64,000 bases of DNA from Campylobacter concisus UNSWCS. Lineage in GTDB: Bacteria > Campylobacterota > Campylobacteria > Campylobacterales > Campylobacteraceae. Where the stretch lies: positions 25,323-89,322 of the forward strand of contig NZ_ANNG01000038.1 in assembly GCF_000466685.1 (NCBI RefSeq), read 5' to 3'. This document shows positions 24,473 through 32,493 of this stretch, piece by piece. A program made the position numbers and the translations under genes. Within the stretch, counting starts at the first letter, position 1. Every line of letters starts with the position of its first letter. The notes under the pieces are model-generated. The model did not search any database. It saw only the letters and a list, made by a program, of their open reading frames with translations, and was not told the origin of the DNA.

Positions 24473-24525
24473 TCTTTAAATTTAGCTATTTTTGTTAAAA
24501 TCGCCTCAAAATTTAAAGGAAATTT

Positions 24526-25791
24526 ATGAAACAAACTATCACCGAGAAAATATTTTCAGATCACGTTGGCAAAGAGGTAAGCGCAGGAGAGATCATCGAG
24601 AGCAAGATCGATATGATCATAGGCAACGACATCACGACGCCTATTTCGATCAAGCAGTTTGAGCGAAGTGGAGCTAAAAAGCTAGCTAACCCAAACGGCT
24701 TTGCCATCGTGATGGACCACTACATCCCGACAAAGGACATCCTAAGCGCAAATCAAGCCAAAATTTCACGCGAATTTGCCTACAAACACGACCTTAAAAA
24801 CTATTTTGACGAAAAAGATATGGGTATCGAGCACGCGCTTTTGCCTGAAAAAGGGCTAGTCATCCCAGGTGACGTCATCATCGGCGCAGACAGCCACACC
24901 TGTACGCACGGCACTCTTGGAGCGTTTAGCACCGGCATGGGCAGCACCGACCTAGCTTATGCGATGATCACTGGCAAAAACTGGTTTAAAGTGCCTGAGA
25001 GCATCAAGGTCGTCTTTAAAGGCAAGCTTGATAAGCACGTCTACGGCAAGGATCTCATCCTTGAGATCATCCGTCAAATAGGCGTTGATGGCGCACTTTA
25101 CAAGGCGCTTGAGTTTAGTGGCGAGGTGATAGAGAGCCTTAGCATGGATGATAGATTTTCAATGTGCAATATGGCGATCGAAGCTGGCGCAAAGAGCGGT
25201 ATCATCGCGGTTGATGAGATCACAAAAGAGTTTTTAAAAGATAAAAATTTACGTGATAAACCAAAATTTTTCTACTCAGACGAGGGCGCAAAATACGACA
25301 AAATTTTAGAGATAGATGTCACAAAACTTGATCCAGTCATCGCATATCCATTTTTGCCAAGCAACGGCAAGAGCGTAAGACAGGCGGTTAGCGACGATCT
25401 AGCTATAGATCAGGCATTTATCGGCTCATGCACAAATGGCCGTCTAAGCGACCTTCGCATAGCAGCGCAAATTCTAAAAGGCAAAAAAGTAGCTCGCAAA
25501 ACAAGGCTCATCATCACTCCAGCGACGCAAAAGATCGCAAGAGCTGCTGAAAAAGAGGGACTTATCGACATTTTCATCGAAGCAGGAGCAGTTGTGAGCA
25601 ACCCAACTTGTGGTGCTTGTCTTGGCGGATATATGGGCATTTTGGGCGCAAATGAGCGCTGTATCTCAACGACAAATAGAAATTTCGTCGGTCGTATGGG
25701 CGATAGAACGAGTGAAATTTATCTGGCTAACTCGGCTGTTGTGGCGGCTTCAGCGATAGCAGGTAAAATCGCTGATCCGAGGGACTTATAG
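24526..25791 (+). CDS. leuC: 3-isopropylmalate dehydratase, large subunit
   Basis: Together with LeuD, isomerises 2-isopropylmalate to 3-isopropylmalate in leucine synthesis, using a [4Fe-4S] cluster. The 421-aa protein is of the shorter (archaeal/LeuC2-like) subtype. The aconitase-family signatures are present: DSHTCTHGTLGAFSTGMGSTD (about residues 123-143) with the first cluster Cys, GSCTNGRLSDLR (about 303-314) and NPTCGACLGGYMG (about 363-375) with the others. AAAGGAA precedes the ATG. No leuD lies next to it, so the small subunit is encoded elsewhere. A TAAAAT -10 is likely at 24496-24501. Confidence 0.92.
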   Translation: MKQTITEKIFSDHVGKEVSAGEIIESKIDMIIGNDITTPISIKQFERSGAKKLANPNGFAIVMDHYIPTKDILSANQAKISREFAYKHDLKNYFDEKDMGIEHALLPEKGLVIPGDVIIGADSHTCTHGTLGAFSTGMGSTDLAYAMITGKNWFKVPESIKVVFKGKLDKHVYGKDLILEIIRQIGVDGALYKALEFSGEVIESLSMDDRFSMCNMAIEAGAKSGIIAVDEITKEFLKDKNLRDKPKFFYSDEGAKYDKILEIDVTKLDPVIAYPFLPSNGKSVRQAVSDDLAIDQAFIGSCTNGRLSDLRIAAQILKGKKVARKTRLIITPATQKIARAAEKEGLIDIFIEAGAVVSNPTCGACLGGYMGILGANERCISTTNRNFVGRMGDRTSEIYLANSAVVAASAIAGKIADPRDL

Positions 25792-25799
25792 AAAATAAT

Positions 25800-26267
25800 A
25801 TGGATAGTTTGATATCTGACTTATTGAAAATTATACTCGGTGCAGTCCTAACAATGTGCGCGCAATGGGTGTATGCTAACCTAAACACTAAAAAAGAGAA
25901 AAATAAACTCAGGCAACAAAAGCTAGAGGAAGCGTTTATTATAGTTGGGGATATTTTAGGGGGAATACATTACAAAGTAGCTTTGTTAATAAATCCAAAT
26001 TTAAATATAGAAAATCCAAAATTTGAAATTGGTAAATTACACTCACTTATCAGTTTTTACGCACCAGAACTGCAAGAGGATTATAAAGATTTTATGTCTA
26101 CATATCAAGAATTTGGTCCGCTTATCCTAAACAAATTTAGCACTTCAGATTTTGATGATAAAAAAATAGAAATAGTAGCAGAGGAGCTAGCGAGAATAAT
26201 CTCTTCACTAAGCTCAAAAGGCAATATAATCAAAGAAAAATTAACCAAAATAGCGCAAACACTATAA
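25800..26267 (+). CDS. Hypothetical protein with N-terminal membrane segment
   Basis: A 155-aa protein. Residues 7-26 form a probable membrane helix (LLKIILGAVLTMCAQWVYAN), followed by a charged, helical region with KKEKNKLRQQKLEEA. I know no family for it. It is more AT-rich than its neighbours and has no clear ribosome binding site; it starts 9 bases after leuC and may be read through from it. With the convergent SemiSWEET gene it forms a small accessory stretch between leuC and mobA. It is long enough, and its frame open enough, that a real gene is likely. Confidence 0.55.
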   Translation: MDSLISDLLKIILGAVLTMCAQWVYANLNTKKEKNKLRQQKLEEAFIIVGDILGGIHYKVALLINPNLNIENPKFEIGKLHSLISFYAPELQEDYKDFMSTYQEFGPLILNKFSTSDFDDKKIEIVAEELARIISSLSSKGNIIKEKLTKIAQTL

Positions 26268-26271
26268 TAAA

Positions 26272-26326
26272 TTAGTTGTTGTGGCAAAGCAAATAATTTT
26301 ATTGCGGAACTCGCCACAACAACTAA
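26272..26326. terminator. Long hairpin between convergent genes
   Basis: A perfect 14-bp inverted repeat (TTAGTTGTTGTGGC and its complement, 26272-26285 and 26313-26326) with a 27-base spacer that itself holds a weaker nested pairing. It lies between two convergent genes. On the minus strand it is followed by TTTATTATAG, on the plus strand by AAATCAGCG, so it fits best as the terminator of the minus-strand gene, which would have to be read leftward past 26336. A recombination scar is an alternative. Confidence 0.6.
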
Positions 26327-26335
26327 ATCAGCGCA

Positions 26336-26593
26336 TTAAAACGCTGTTATAGTTGCCAAAAGTCCAAAGATTATGCCTGGCAAGTTTGCAGCAGAAAGTG
26401 GATAGTCTTTTTTAGCTTTTAGCAAGCCGTAACTTGTCCAGATCGTGCAGTTTATCGCAGCAGCTAGTGGCTGGATAAAAGGCGTTTTATGGCCATCGAG
26501 GTTGCCCATTATCTGTGGGATGTATGAAAAATACATAATAACCGATAGGCACGTACCTATACAACCTAAAATTTGTAAATTTCTTTCACTCAT
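26336..26593 (-). CDS. SemiSWEET family sugar transporter
   Basis: An 85-aa protein with three predicted membrane helices, the size of a bacterial SemiSWEET. It has the PQ-loop in helix 1 (FSYIPQIMGNLDGHKTPFIQP, about residues 22-42), the conserved NCTIWTSYGLLK of helix 2 (about 48-59) and ANLPGIIFGLLA of helix 3 (about 69-80). Such proteins work as dimers and carry small sugars by facilitated diffusion. The substrate is unknown. It is convergent with the gene at 25800 and divergent from mobA. Confidence 0.88.
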   Translation of the reverse strand: MSERNLQILGCIGTCLSVIMYFSYIPQIMGNLDGHKTPFIQPLAAAINCTIWTSYGLLKAKKDYPLSAANLPGIIFGLLATITAF

Positions 26594-26754
26594 GTGATCT
26601 TCTTTAAAAGTAAGCCGTTATTTTCTAGCTTTATGATTAGCGAGGAGAAAAAATTAATTTTGTCTGCTAAAAAGCGCTCTTTTTTGCAAATTTAAGGGCA
26701 AAGTTTTTATCAAGTGATAATAAATTTAAAACAAGATGAGTTAGAAAATTTGGT

Positions 26755-26760
26755 TATACT
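26755..26760 (+). promoter_or_regulatory. Candidate -10 box for mobA-pldA
   Basis: TATACT preceded by TGGT lies 34 bases before the mobA start in an AT-rich stretch. AAAGGAT is the ribosome binding site. Confidence 0.4.
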
Positions 26761-26793
26761 TTTGTAATTTTTTGAAATTTAAAAGGATAAAAG

Positions 26794-27369
26794 ATGCAAA
26801 CTTGCGTCATTTTAGCAGGTGGCAAGAGCTCGCGCATGGGTCAGGATAAGACCTTGTTGCCATTTGGTGGCTTTGAAACGCTTACGCACTATCAAGCCTC
26901 TAAATTTAGCAAAGTCTTTGATGAGGTTTTTGTAAGCTCTAAATTTGAGAAATTTAACCCACCGCTAAAGCTCATAAAAGATGAGAGCAGTGAGGATTTT
27001 TCGCCGATGCTAGCGCTTTACTCTGTGCTTAAAAGCTTTGATCATAGCGTCTTTATCATCCCAGCTGATATGCCATTTTTTGACCCAAAAAGCTTAGAAG
27101 AGCTGGCTAAATTTAAAGATGAATTTGACATGGTCGTAGCTGGCGATGATGAGCATATCCACTCGCTTTGTGGCTTTTTTAGCCCAAGCTTAACCCCATT
27201 CGCGCATGAGCTTTACCAAAAAAATGAGCACAAAATCGGGCTTTTACGAAAAAACTGCAAGTGCAAGATAGTAAATTTTGAGGACAAAGAGCAGTTTTTT
27301 AACGTAAATTTCCCAGAAGAGTACAAAATAGCAAATGAAATTCAAAAAAAGGAGCAAAAATATGCCTAA
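26794..27369 (+). CDS. mobA: Molybdenum cofactor guanylyltransferase
   Basis: Links GMP to molybdopterin to make the MGD cofactor used by enzymes such as TorA, nitrate reductase and formate dehydrogenase. The 191-aa protein starts with the nucleotidyltransferase motif LAGGKSSRMGQDK (residues 7-19) and has the metal-binding PADMPFF near 90. The short length is normal for campylobacters. It overlaps the start of pldA by 8 bases; the pldA ribosome binding site lies inside its 3' end. It fits the mod operon and torA elsewhere in the window. Confidence 0.9.
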   Translation: MQTCVILAGGKSSRMGQDKTLLPFGGFETLTHYQASKFSKVFDEVFVSSKFEKFNPPLKLIKDESSEDFSPMLALYSVLKSFDHSVFIIPADMPFFDPKSLEELAKFKDEFDMVVAGDDEHIHSLCGFFSPSLTPFAHELYQKNEHKIGLLRKNCKCKIVNFEDKEQFFNVNFPEEYKIANEIQKKEQKYA

Positions 27370-28330
27370 ATTTATACTATTTTTGGCTTTTGGCTTTAGC
27401 CTTTTAGCAGCAAGCGAACTTAGCGAGTTTCAAAGGGCGCAAGCACTTGAGCAAAGTGGCGACATAAAAGGTGCCATGCAAATTTATAAAAGCATTGCCG
27501 AAAACTCTATAAATGCGCAAAGCTTAGCTTCCAAGACTAGTCTAAATGCCGAGCCAGCGACGCCAGAAGCAAAGGTAAAGCAGGCTAAGATCACACAAGA
27601 AAACAAGGCTGAACACCATCTACAAAACGCACTTGGCATCGAGCTTTATAAATTTAACTACCTTTTGCCAGTAACTTACGCTAAAACTGTGCCAGATGAT
27701 GGGCGAAAGAGCGTTGAGACCAAGTTTCAAATAAGCCTTGCAAAGCCGCTATTTTACGACATTTTTGGTCTTAGAGAGAGCCTAGTGGCAGCCTATACGC
27801 AGACTTCGTGGTGGCAGATCACTAAAAAGTCATCGCCGTTTCGCGAGACAAACTATCAGCCAGAAATTTTCTTAAATTTCGCCTCACCAAAATATCTAGA
27901 GAAAATCGGCATCCAAAACCTAAAATTTGGCCTTTTACATGAGTCAAACGGACGAGATGGCAGCAAATCAAGGAGCTGGAACAGAGCCTACGTGCAAAGC
28001 GACTTTGTCTATGGCAACTTTAGCGTCTCGCCAAGAGCTTGGATAGTCGTTGGCGACAAGGGCGATAATAAGGACATTTTAAAGTATATCGGACACGGCG
28101 ACGTAAGGCTTAGCTACAACCTAAACGACCACATCTTTAGCCTAATGCTAAGAAATAACTTACATTTTGATAAAACAAATAAAGGTGCAGCTGAAATTTC
28201 ATATATGTTTCCGATATTTTCAAGCGGCGTTTATGGCTATTTGCAGTATTTTACAGGATACGGCGAGAGCTTGATTGACTATGATAGGCACACTGACAAG
28301 GTTGGTCTTGGCTTTGTTATTTTAAAATAG
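27362..28330 (+). CDS. pldA: Outer-membrane phospholipase A
   Basis: A 322-aa calcium-dependent OMPLA that cleaves phospholipids in the outer membrane and is linked to haemolysis in campylobacters. It has a signal peptide (KFILFLAFGFSLLAAS). The catalytic segment is HESNGRDGSKSRSWNR, with His193 and Ser195, followed by the Asn/Ser/Arg residues typical of the family. The region between 20 and 90 is an extension before the barrel. I start at ATG 27362, which has GGAG 7 bases ahead and gives a proper signal peptide, rather than at an ATG inside mobA. It is co-transcribed with mobA. Confidence 0.92.
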   Translation: MPKFILFLAFGFSLLAASELSEFQRAQALEQSGDIKGAMQIYKSIAENSINAQSLASKTSLNAEPATPEAKVKQAKITQENKAEHHLQNALGIELYKFNYLLPVTYAKTVPDDGRKSVETKFQISLAKPLFYDIFGLRESLVAAYTQTSWWQITKKSSPFRETNYQPEIFLNFASPKYLEKIGIQNLKFGLLHESNGRDGSKSRSWNRAYVQSDFVYGNFSVSPRAWIVVGDKGDNKDILKYIGHGDVRLSYNLNDHIFSLMLRNNLHFDKTNKGAAEISYMFPIFSSGVYGYLQYFTGYGESLIDYDRHTDKVGLGFVILK

Positions 28331-28457
28331 CCTTAAAAATTTAATCTTATAAAGTGGCTAAATTTGGGAAGATAATCTAAAATTTACATAAATAATGAAA
28401 AAAATTTAACTAATAGAAAAACTTAAAAATATTAGAAAAAATATAAGCAAATTTTGC

Positions 28458-28463
28458 TAAAAT
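28458..28463 (+). promoter_or_regulatory. Candidate -10 box for the GntP/glycerate kinase operon
   Basis: TAAAAT after TTTGC, 32 bases before the permease ATG, in a very AT-rich 165-base spacer. AAAGGAG precedes the ATG. Confidence 0.4.
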
Positions 28464-28495
28464 CACTAGCAAAATCTCACAATAAAGGAGTTTTC

Positions 28496-29890
28496 ATGAG
28501 CGGTATAGCTTTGATTGTCTGTTTTGTTATAGCAATCATCCTTATGATCGTTATGATCTCAAAGCTCAAGGTGCATCCATTTTTGGCACTTATGAGTATA
28601 TCTTTGGTGCTAGCAGTAGTCGCAGGTATCGATCTATCCAAGATCCCAGCGATGATAGGCGTTGGTTTTAGTGGCACATTTAAGAGCATCGGCATCGTCA
28701 TCATCTTTGGAACGATCATCGGCACAGTGCTTGAAAAAACGGGAGCTGCGCTAAAGCTAGCTGACATGGTCGTAAAGCTAGTCGGACAAAGACGCCCTGA
28801 GCTTGCCATGCTTATAATGGGCTGGGTTGTTGGCATACCGGTATTTTGCGATAGCGGTTTTGTCGTCTTAAACTCTATCCGCGAGGCACTTTATAAGAAA
28901 ATTTCAGCAAGCCCAGTTGCTATGTCAGTAGCGCTTAGCGGCGGTTTATATGCTTCTCACGTCTTTATCCCGCCAACTCCTGGCCCGATAGCCGCTGCTG
29001 GCACACTTGGCCTTGGAGGAAATTTACTTCTTGTCATCATCATGGGTACAGTAGTTTCAGTGCCTGTTTTGGTGGCTGTTTATTTCTTTTCAAAAAGTAT
29101 CGCTAAAAGCGTAACTATCAGTGACAAAGAGGCTGATGATACGATAACAGCAAGCTATGAAGAGCTTTTAAAGAAATTTGGCACGTTACCTAGCGGATTT
29201 TTAAGCCTTGCTCCTATCATCATGCCTATCATCTTCATGGCGGTTGGCTCTGTGATCGATGTTTTAGCAAAACAAGGCATGCTTGATAAAGCTGCGCTCT
29301 TGCCAAAGATATTTTTATTCTTAGGTAACCCTATCATCGCCCTTGCGATCGGCGTGATCTTTTGCGTATTTTTACTAGCTGAAACTAAAAAGATGAGAGA
29401 ATTTGACCATATAACAAACGAATCATTAAAGATCGCCGGTCCGATACTTTTTATCACCGCAGCTGGCGGCGTTTTGGGCAACGTCATCACTGAGGCTGGC
29501 TTTGTAAATTTCATAAAAGAAAATGCCTCAACTATAAAAGCGATAGGAATTTTCTTCCCATTCATCATCTCAGCCGTGCTAAAAACCGCTCAAGGAAGCT
29601 CGACTGTGGCTATCATCACGACAGCCTCTATCATGGGAGCATTTAGCGCTGACAACTCACTCATGCAAACACTTGGCTTTACGAGCGAAATTTCAGCTGC
29701 ACTTTGTGTCATGGCAATAGCATCTGGTGCTATGTGCGTATCTCACGCAAACGACAGCTATTTCTGGGTCGTGACAAACTTTAGTAAGATGACCGCAGAT
29801 CAAGGTTACCGCACGCAAACAGCGATGACATTTATCATGGGTATTGTTGGAATGATCAGCGTTTATATTCTATCTTTGGTGCTTTTATGA
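28496..29890 (+). CDS. GntP-family organic acid permease
   Basis: A 464-aa membrane protein with about 12 helices. It has family landmarks: KLKVHPFLALMSISLVLAV near the N-terminus, GWVVGIPVFCDSGFVVLNSI (about 105-124), SHVFIPPTPGPIAAAGTLG (about 154-172), LKTAQGSSTVAIIT (about 360-373) and SHANDSYFWVVTNF (about 417-430). GntP proteins import gluconate and similar hydroxy acids with protons. Because the next gene, overlapping by 4 bases (ATGA), is glycerate kinase, glycerate is the most likely substrate. I start at ATG 28496, with AAAGGAG ahead, not at the upstream in-frame start. Confidence 0.88.
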   Translation: MSGIALIVCFVIAIILMIVMISKLKVHPFLALMSISLVLAVVAGIDLSKIPAMIGVGFSGTFKSIGIVIIFGTIIGTVLEKTGAALKLADMVVKLVGQRRPELAMLIMGWVVGIPVFCDSGFVVLNSIREALYKKISASPVAMSVALSGGLYASHVFIPPTPGPIAAAGTLGLGGNLLLVIIMGTVVSVPVLVAVYFFSKSIAKSVTISDKEADDTITASYEELLKKFGTLPSGFLSLAPIIMPIIFMAVGSVIDVLAKQGMLDKAALLPKIFLFLGNPIIALAIGVIFCVFLLAETKKMREFDHITNESLKIAGPILFITAAGGVLGNVITEAGFVNFIKENASTIKAIGIFFPFIISAVLKTAQGSSTVAIITTASIMGAFSADNSLMQTLGFTSEISAALCVMAIASGAMCVSHANDSYFWVVTNFSKMTADQGYRTQTAMTFIMGIVGMISVYILSLVLL

Positions 29891-31017
29891 GAATTTTGGT
29901 TGCGATTGATTCATTAAAAGGCTCGCTAAGCTCGCTTGAGGCGGGCCTTGCTATAAAAGAGGCGCTTGAGGATTTTTGTGACGTCGTCGTAAAGCCAGTC
30001 GCTGACGGCGGCGAGGGCAGCGTGGAGGCTATGGCTGATGCGCTTGATGCGAAATTTATAGATACCATTGTAAAAAACCCGCTTGGCACTGAAATTTTGG
30101 CTAGATATGCTCTAAAAGACGACCTTGCCATACTTGAGATGTCAAGCGCTTCTGGGCTTACGCTCATAAATCCTGATGAGAGAAATCCTATGAAAACTAG
30201 CACATTTGGCTTTGGTCAGATGATAAAAGATGCCATTAGTAAAGGTGCTAGGAAATTTATCATAGGCATCGGTGGAAGTGCGACAAATGATGCTGGCACA
30301 GGCATGCTAAGCGCTCTTGGTTTTAAATTTTATGATAAAAATGGCGCTTTGCTTGAGGGCAAAGGAGAGGATCTAGCTCAAATTTGCGACTTTTCAGATG
30401 AAGAGGCGCTAAAAGAGCTAAAAGAGTGCGAATTTTTAATCGCCTGTGACGTGGATAATCCACTTTACGGCCAAAAGGGCGCAGCCTACGTCTATGCCCC
30501 ACAAAAGGGCGCAAATGGCCGCATGGTAAAGCAGCTTGATGATGGGCTAAAGCACTTTGCAGGCCTTGTAAAAGAGAAAAATGGCACTAAATTTCATACG
30601 CAAAAGGGCGCTGGAGCAGCTGGCGGACTTGGCTTTGCTTTTGTGGCATTTTTGGGCGCAAAGCTCAAGCCTGGCATCGAGATCATCACGCAGACAATAG
30701 CACTTGAAGATGAGATCAAAAAGGCTGATCTTGTCATCACTGGCGAAGGCCGCATGGACTTTCAAAGCACCATGGGCAAGACCCCAACAGGCGTGGCAAA
30801 GCTAGCTAAGAGGCATCATAAGCCAGTCATCGCGCTTGCTGGAAGCGTGCAAAGGTGCGCCAAAGACTGCCATAAACACGGCATAGATGCCTATTTTTGC
30901 ATACTAAATGAGCCAATGAGCCTTGAAGAAGCCATGCGAAAAGATAATGCCATTAGAAATTTAAAGATGACTGCCGAGCAAGTCATCCGCCTTTATATGC
31001 TAAATCACAAAGCATAA
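29887..31017 (+). CDS. glxK: Glycerate kinase (GlxK/GarK type)
   Basis: Phosphorylates D-glycerate, in this class to 2-phosphoglycerate, the substrate of enolase. The 376-aa protein has the family landmarks: ILVAIDSLKGSLSSLEAG (about 2-19), PVADGGEGSVEAMADAL (about 38-54), FIIGIGGSATNDAGTGMLSALG (about 118-139), CDVDNPLYGQKGAAYVYAPQKGA (about 186-208) and DLVITGEGRMDFQS (about 280-293). It overlaps the GntP permease by 4 bases and is followed by a strong terminator, so the two genes form a glycerate uptake and activation unit. Confidence 0.9.
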   Translation: MRILVAIDSLKGSLSSLEAGLAIKEALEDFCDVVVKPVADGGEGSVEAMADALDAKFIDTIVKNPLGTEILARYALKDDLAILEMSSASGLTLINPDERNPMKTSTFGFGQMIKDAISKGARKFIIGIGGSATNDAGTGMLSALGFKFYDKNGALLEGKGEDLAQICDFSDEEALKELKECEFLIACDVDNPLYGQKGAAYVYAPQKGANGRMVKQLDDGLKHFAGLVKEKNGTKFHTQKGAGAAGGLGFAFVAFLGAKLKPGIEIITQTIALEDEIKKADLVITGEGRMDFQSTMGKTPTGVAKLAKRHHKPVIALAGSVQRCAKDCHKHGIDAYFCILNEPMSLEEAMRKDNAIRNLKMTAEQVIRLYMLNHKA

Positions 31018-31021
31018 ATTT

Positions 31022-31053
31022 AAAAAAGATAGAAGCTAAATTTCTATCTTTTT
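31022..31053 (+). terminator. Rho-independent terminator after glycerate kinase
   Basis: Stem AAAAAGATAGAA (31023-31034) with TTCTATCTTTTT (31042-31053), 7-base loop, T-rich 3' arm. It starts a few bases after the stop codon. Confidence 0.85.
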
Positions 31054-31286
31054 CTCTCTAAATTTCAACTTCAAATTTTTACTCACAAGGTGCTACAAAC
31101 TACAAAGATAAGAAAGATAGGCTAGTTTGATATAAATTTGGCGAGTAGAGTGAAATTTGCTTGCCAAATTTCATTTTCGTGCGACTTTTTATTCATGCGG
31201 CGTAAAATTAGATGCAGGGCAAGCTTTTAGGCTGCTTACAAGCTAAAAATTCTCGCGTATTTATAGAGTTTCGTAGTTAAATTTAG

Positions 31287-31319
31287 TGTTTTAAATTTTG
31301 TATGGGTAAATTTAATATC
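31287..31319 (+). repeat. Dyad element, copy 1
   Basis: Arms TTAAATTT (31292-31299) and AAATTTAA (31309-31316) are perfectly inverted around a 9-base centre containing ATGGGT. It is like copy 2 at 31352, which starts 65 bases on. Meaning unknown; see the finding on a possible Xer or regulator site. Confidence 0.5.
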
Positions 31320-31351
31320 ATCTGAAGCGTGCCAGCTGGTCCTTCAAGCAG

Positions 31352-31384
31352 CGTTTTAAATTTGCATGGGTTAAATTTACTATT
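31352..31384 (+). repeat. Dyad element, copy 2
   Basis: Arms TTAAATTT (31357-31364) and AAATTTA (31374-31380) around a 9-base centre that again contains ATGGGT. The two copies agree over most of 33 bases with one single-base gap. Confidence 0.5.
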
Positions 31385-31404
31385 GATGGTTTGCTTTTAG
31401 TGCC

Positions 31405-32457
31405 CTAGTTTGCCAGATCCTCAGCCACATTGGCAGCGAGTTTTAGTTTATCGCTATCAAAGTGTGTGTAAATTCGCGAGGTATTTAGGCTCGCATGTCC
31501 AAGGGCTTCTTGCACTAGCACGAGGTCTTTTTGCTTTTTATAAAGCATCGTTGCAAAGGTGTGGCGTAGCATGTGAGCACCATTTTTCTCTTTTCTGATA
31601 CCTGCTTTAAATAAAATTTGCTCCACGATACGGCTAACATAAGCCTGCGTGAGCCTCGTGCCTTTTTTATTTATAAAAAGATAGCCCTCTTTGTTGATGT
31701 AGTTTATGGCGATTGCGTTTAGATGCGCTTCGATTAGGTGGCGCTTTATCATTACGATGCGGTATTTGTTGCCTTTACCACGAATTCTAATGATAAAAAG
31801 ATCGCCATCTTCGGTGATATCTTTTCTCTTTAAATTTAGCGCCTCGCTCACACGGATGCCAGTAAAGATAATGACCTTGATTATGAGCTTGTTGCGGTTT
31901 GAGTTTTGCTTAAAGTCGCTCTGCTCGATCGCATCAAGAAATTTCTTGACCTCATCTTCGCCCATAAACTCAGGCAGCTTTTGCCCTTTGTTGCCACTAA
32001 CGCCGCCCCAGTTTTTTAAATTTATATCAAAAACATGAGCTTTGCCGTCCTCTTCGTTTTGTTTGTCTAAAAAGGCAAAGAAATTTATCACTGAAATTCT
32101 GTAGTTTTTCTTGCTCGCATCGCTTAGTCCGCCAGTCGTACTTGCTAGAATTTCACTTAACAGCTCTTCATCTATCTGCTTTAGGCTGCTAAGCTCATAA
32201 AATTTCATCGTCTCATATATCTTTTTAAGTGGGTTAAAGTAGGTATTTATGCCAGTTAGACCTGCATTTCTCGCGCTTTTTACCAGCCCATCAAGCTGCT
32301 CTATATTTTTTATCTCGCGGCTTAGGGCGAAATTTACACTTGCAAGCGCCTTTGGGTCTCTTAGCTCCTTGTTTGAAAGCGAGCTAAGTTTAAATTTGAC
32401 ATAGCGAGTTAGCCAAAATATAAATGAGTTTTCAAAACTATCTTTACAACGGGGCAA
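31405..32457 (-). CDS. xerH: Tyrosine recombinase XerH
   Basis: The single Xer recombinase of campylobacters and Helicobacter, which resolves chromosome dimers at the difH site. The 350-aa protein has an N-terminal core-binding domain (about 1-165) and a catalytic domain with TGIRVSEALNLKR (Arg near 205), the beta-hairpin Lys region KGNKYRIVMIK, HMLRHTFA (His-x-x-Arg near 297) and LGHASLNTSRIYTHF with the nucleophile Tyr (about 331). The only start that keeps the conserved FENSFIFWL segment is a TTG with no clear ribosome binding site and a stop codon two codons upstream. It is separated by 36 bases from cgpA on the same strand. Confidence 0.9.
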   Translation of the reverse strand: MPRCKDSFENSFIFWLTRYVKFKLSSLSNKELRDPKALASVNFALSREIKNIEQLDGLVKSARNAGLTGINTYFNPLKKIYETMKFYELSSLKQIDEELLSEILASTTGGLSDASKKNYRISVINFFAFLDKQNEEDGKAHVFDINLKNWGGVSGNKGQKLPEFMGEDEVKKFLDAIEQSDFKQNSNRNKLIIKVIIFTGIRVSEALNLKRKDITEDGDLFIIRIRGKGNKYRIVMIKRHLIEAHLNAIAINYINKEGYLFINKKGTRLTQAYVSRIVEQILFKAGIRKEKNGAHMLRHTFATMLYKKQKDLVLVQEALGHASLNTSRIYTHFDSDKLKLAANVAEDLAN

Positions 32458-32493
32458 AATTTAAAAATAAGCTTAAATTACAAATATCAAAAA

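Larger units (their letters stand above)
31054..31404. other. Gene-free region beside xerH with two copies of a dyad element
   Basis: Together with the terminator, this is a 387-base spacer between glycerate kinase and the end of xerH. No coding frame was seen. Near the xerH end it contains two similar 33-base elements (31287-31319 and 31352-31384). Confidence 0.5.

Noticed and set aside
26272..26326. Terminal inverted repeats of an insertion sequence.
   Set aside because: The arms are only 27 bases apart and enclose no transposase; a hairpin between convergent genes is simpler.
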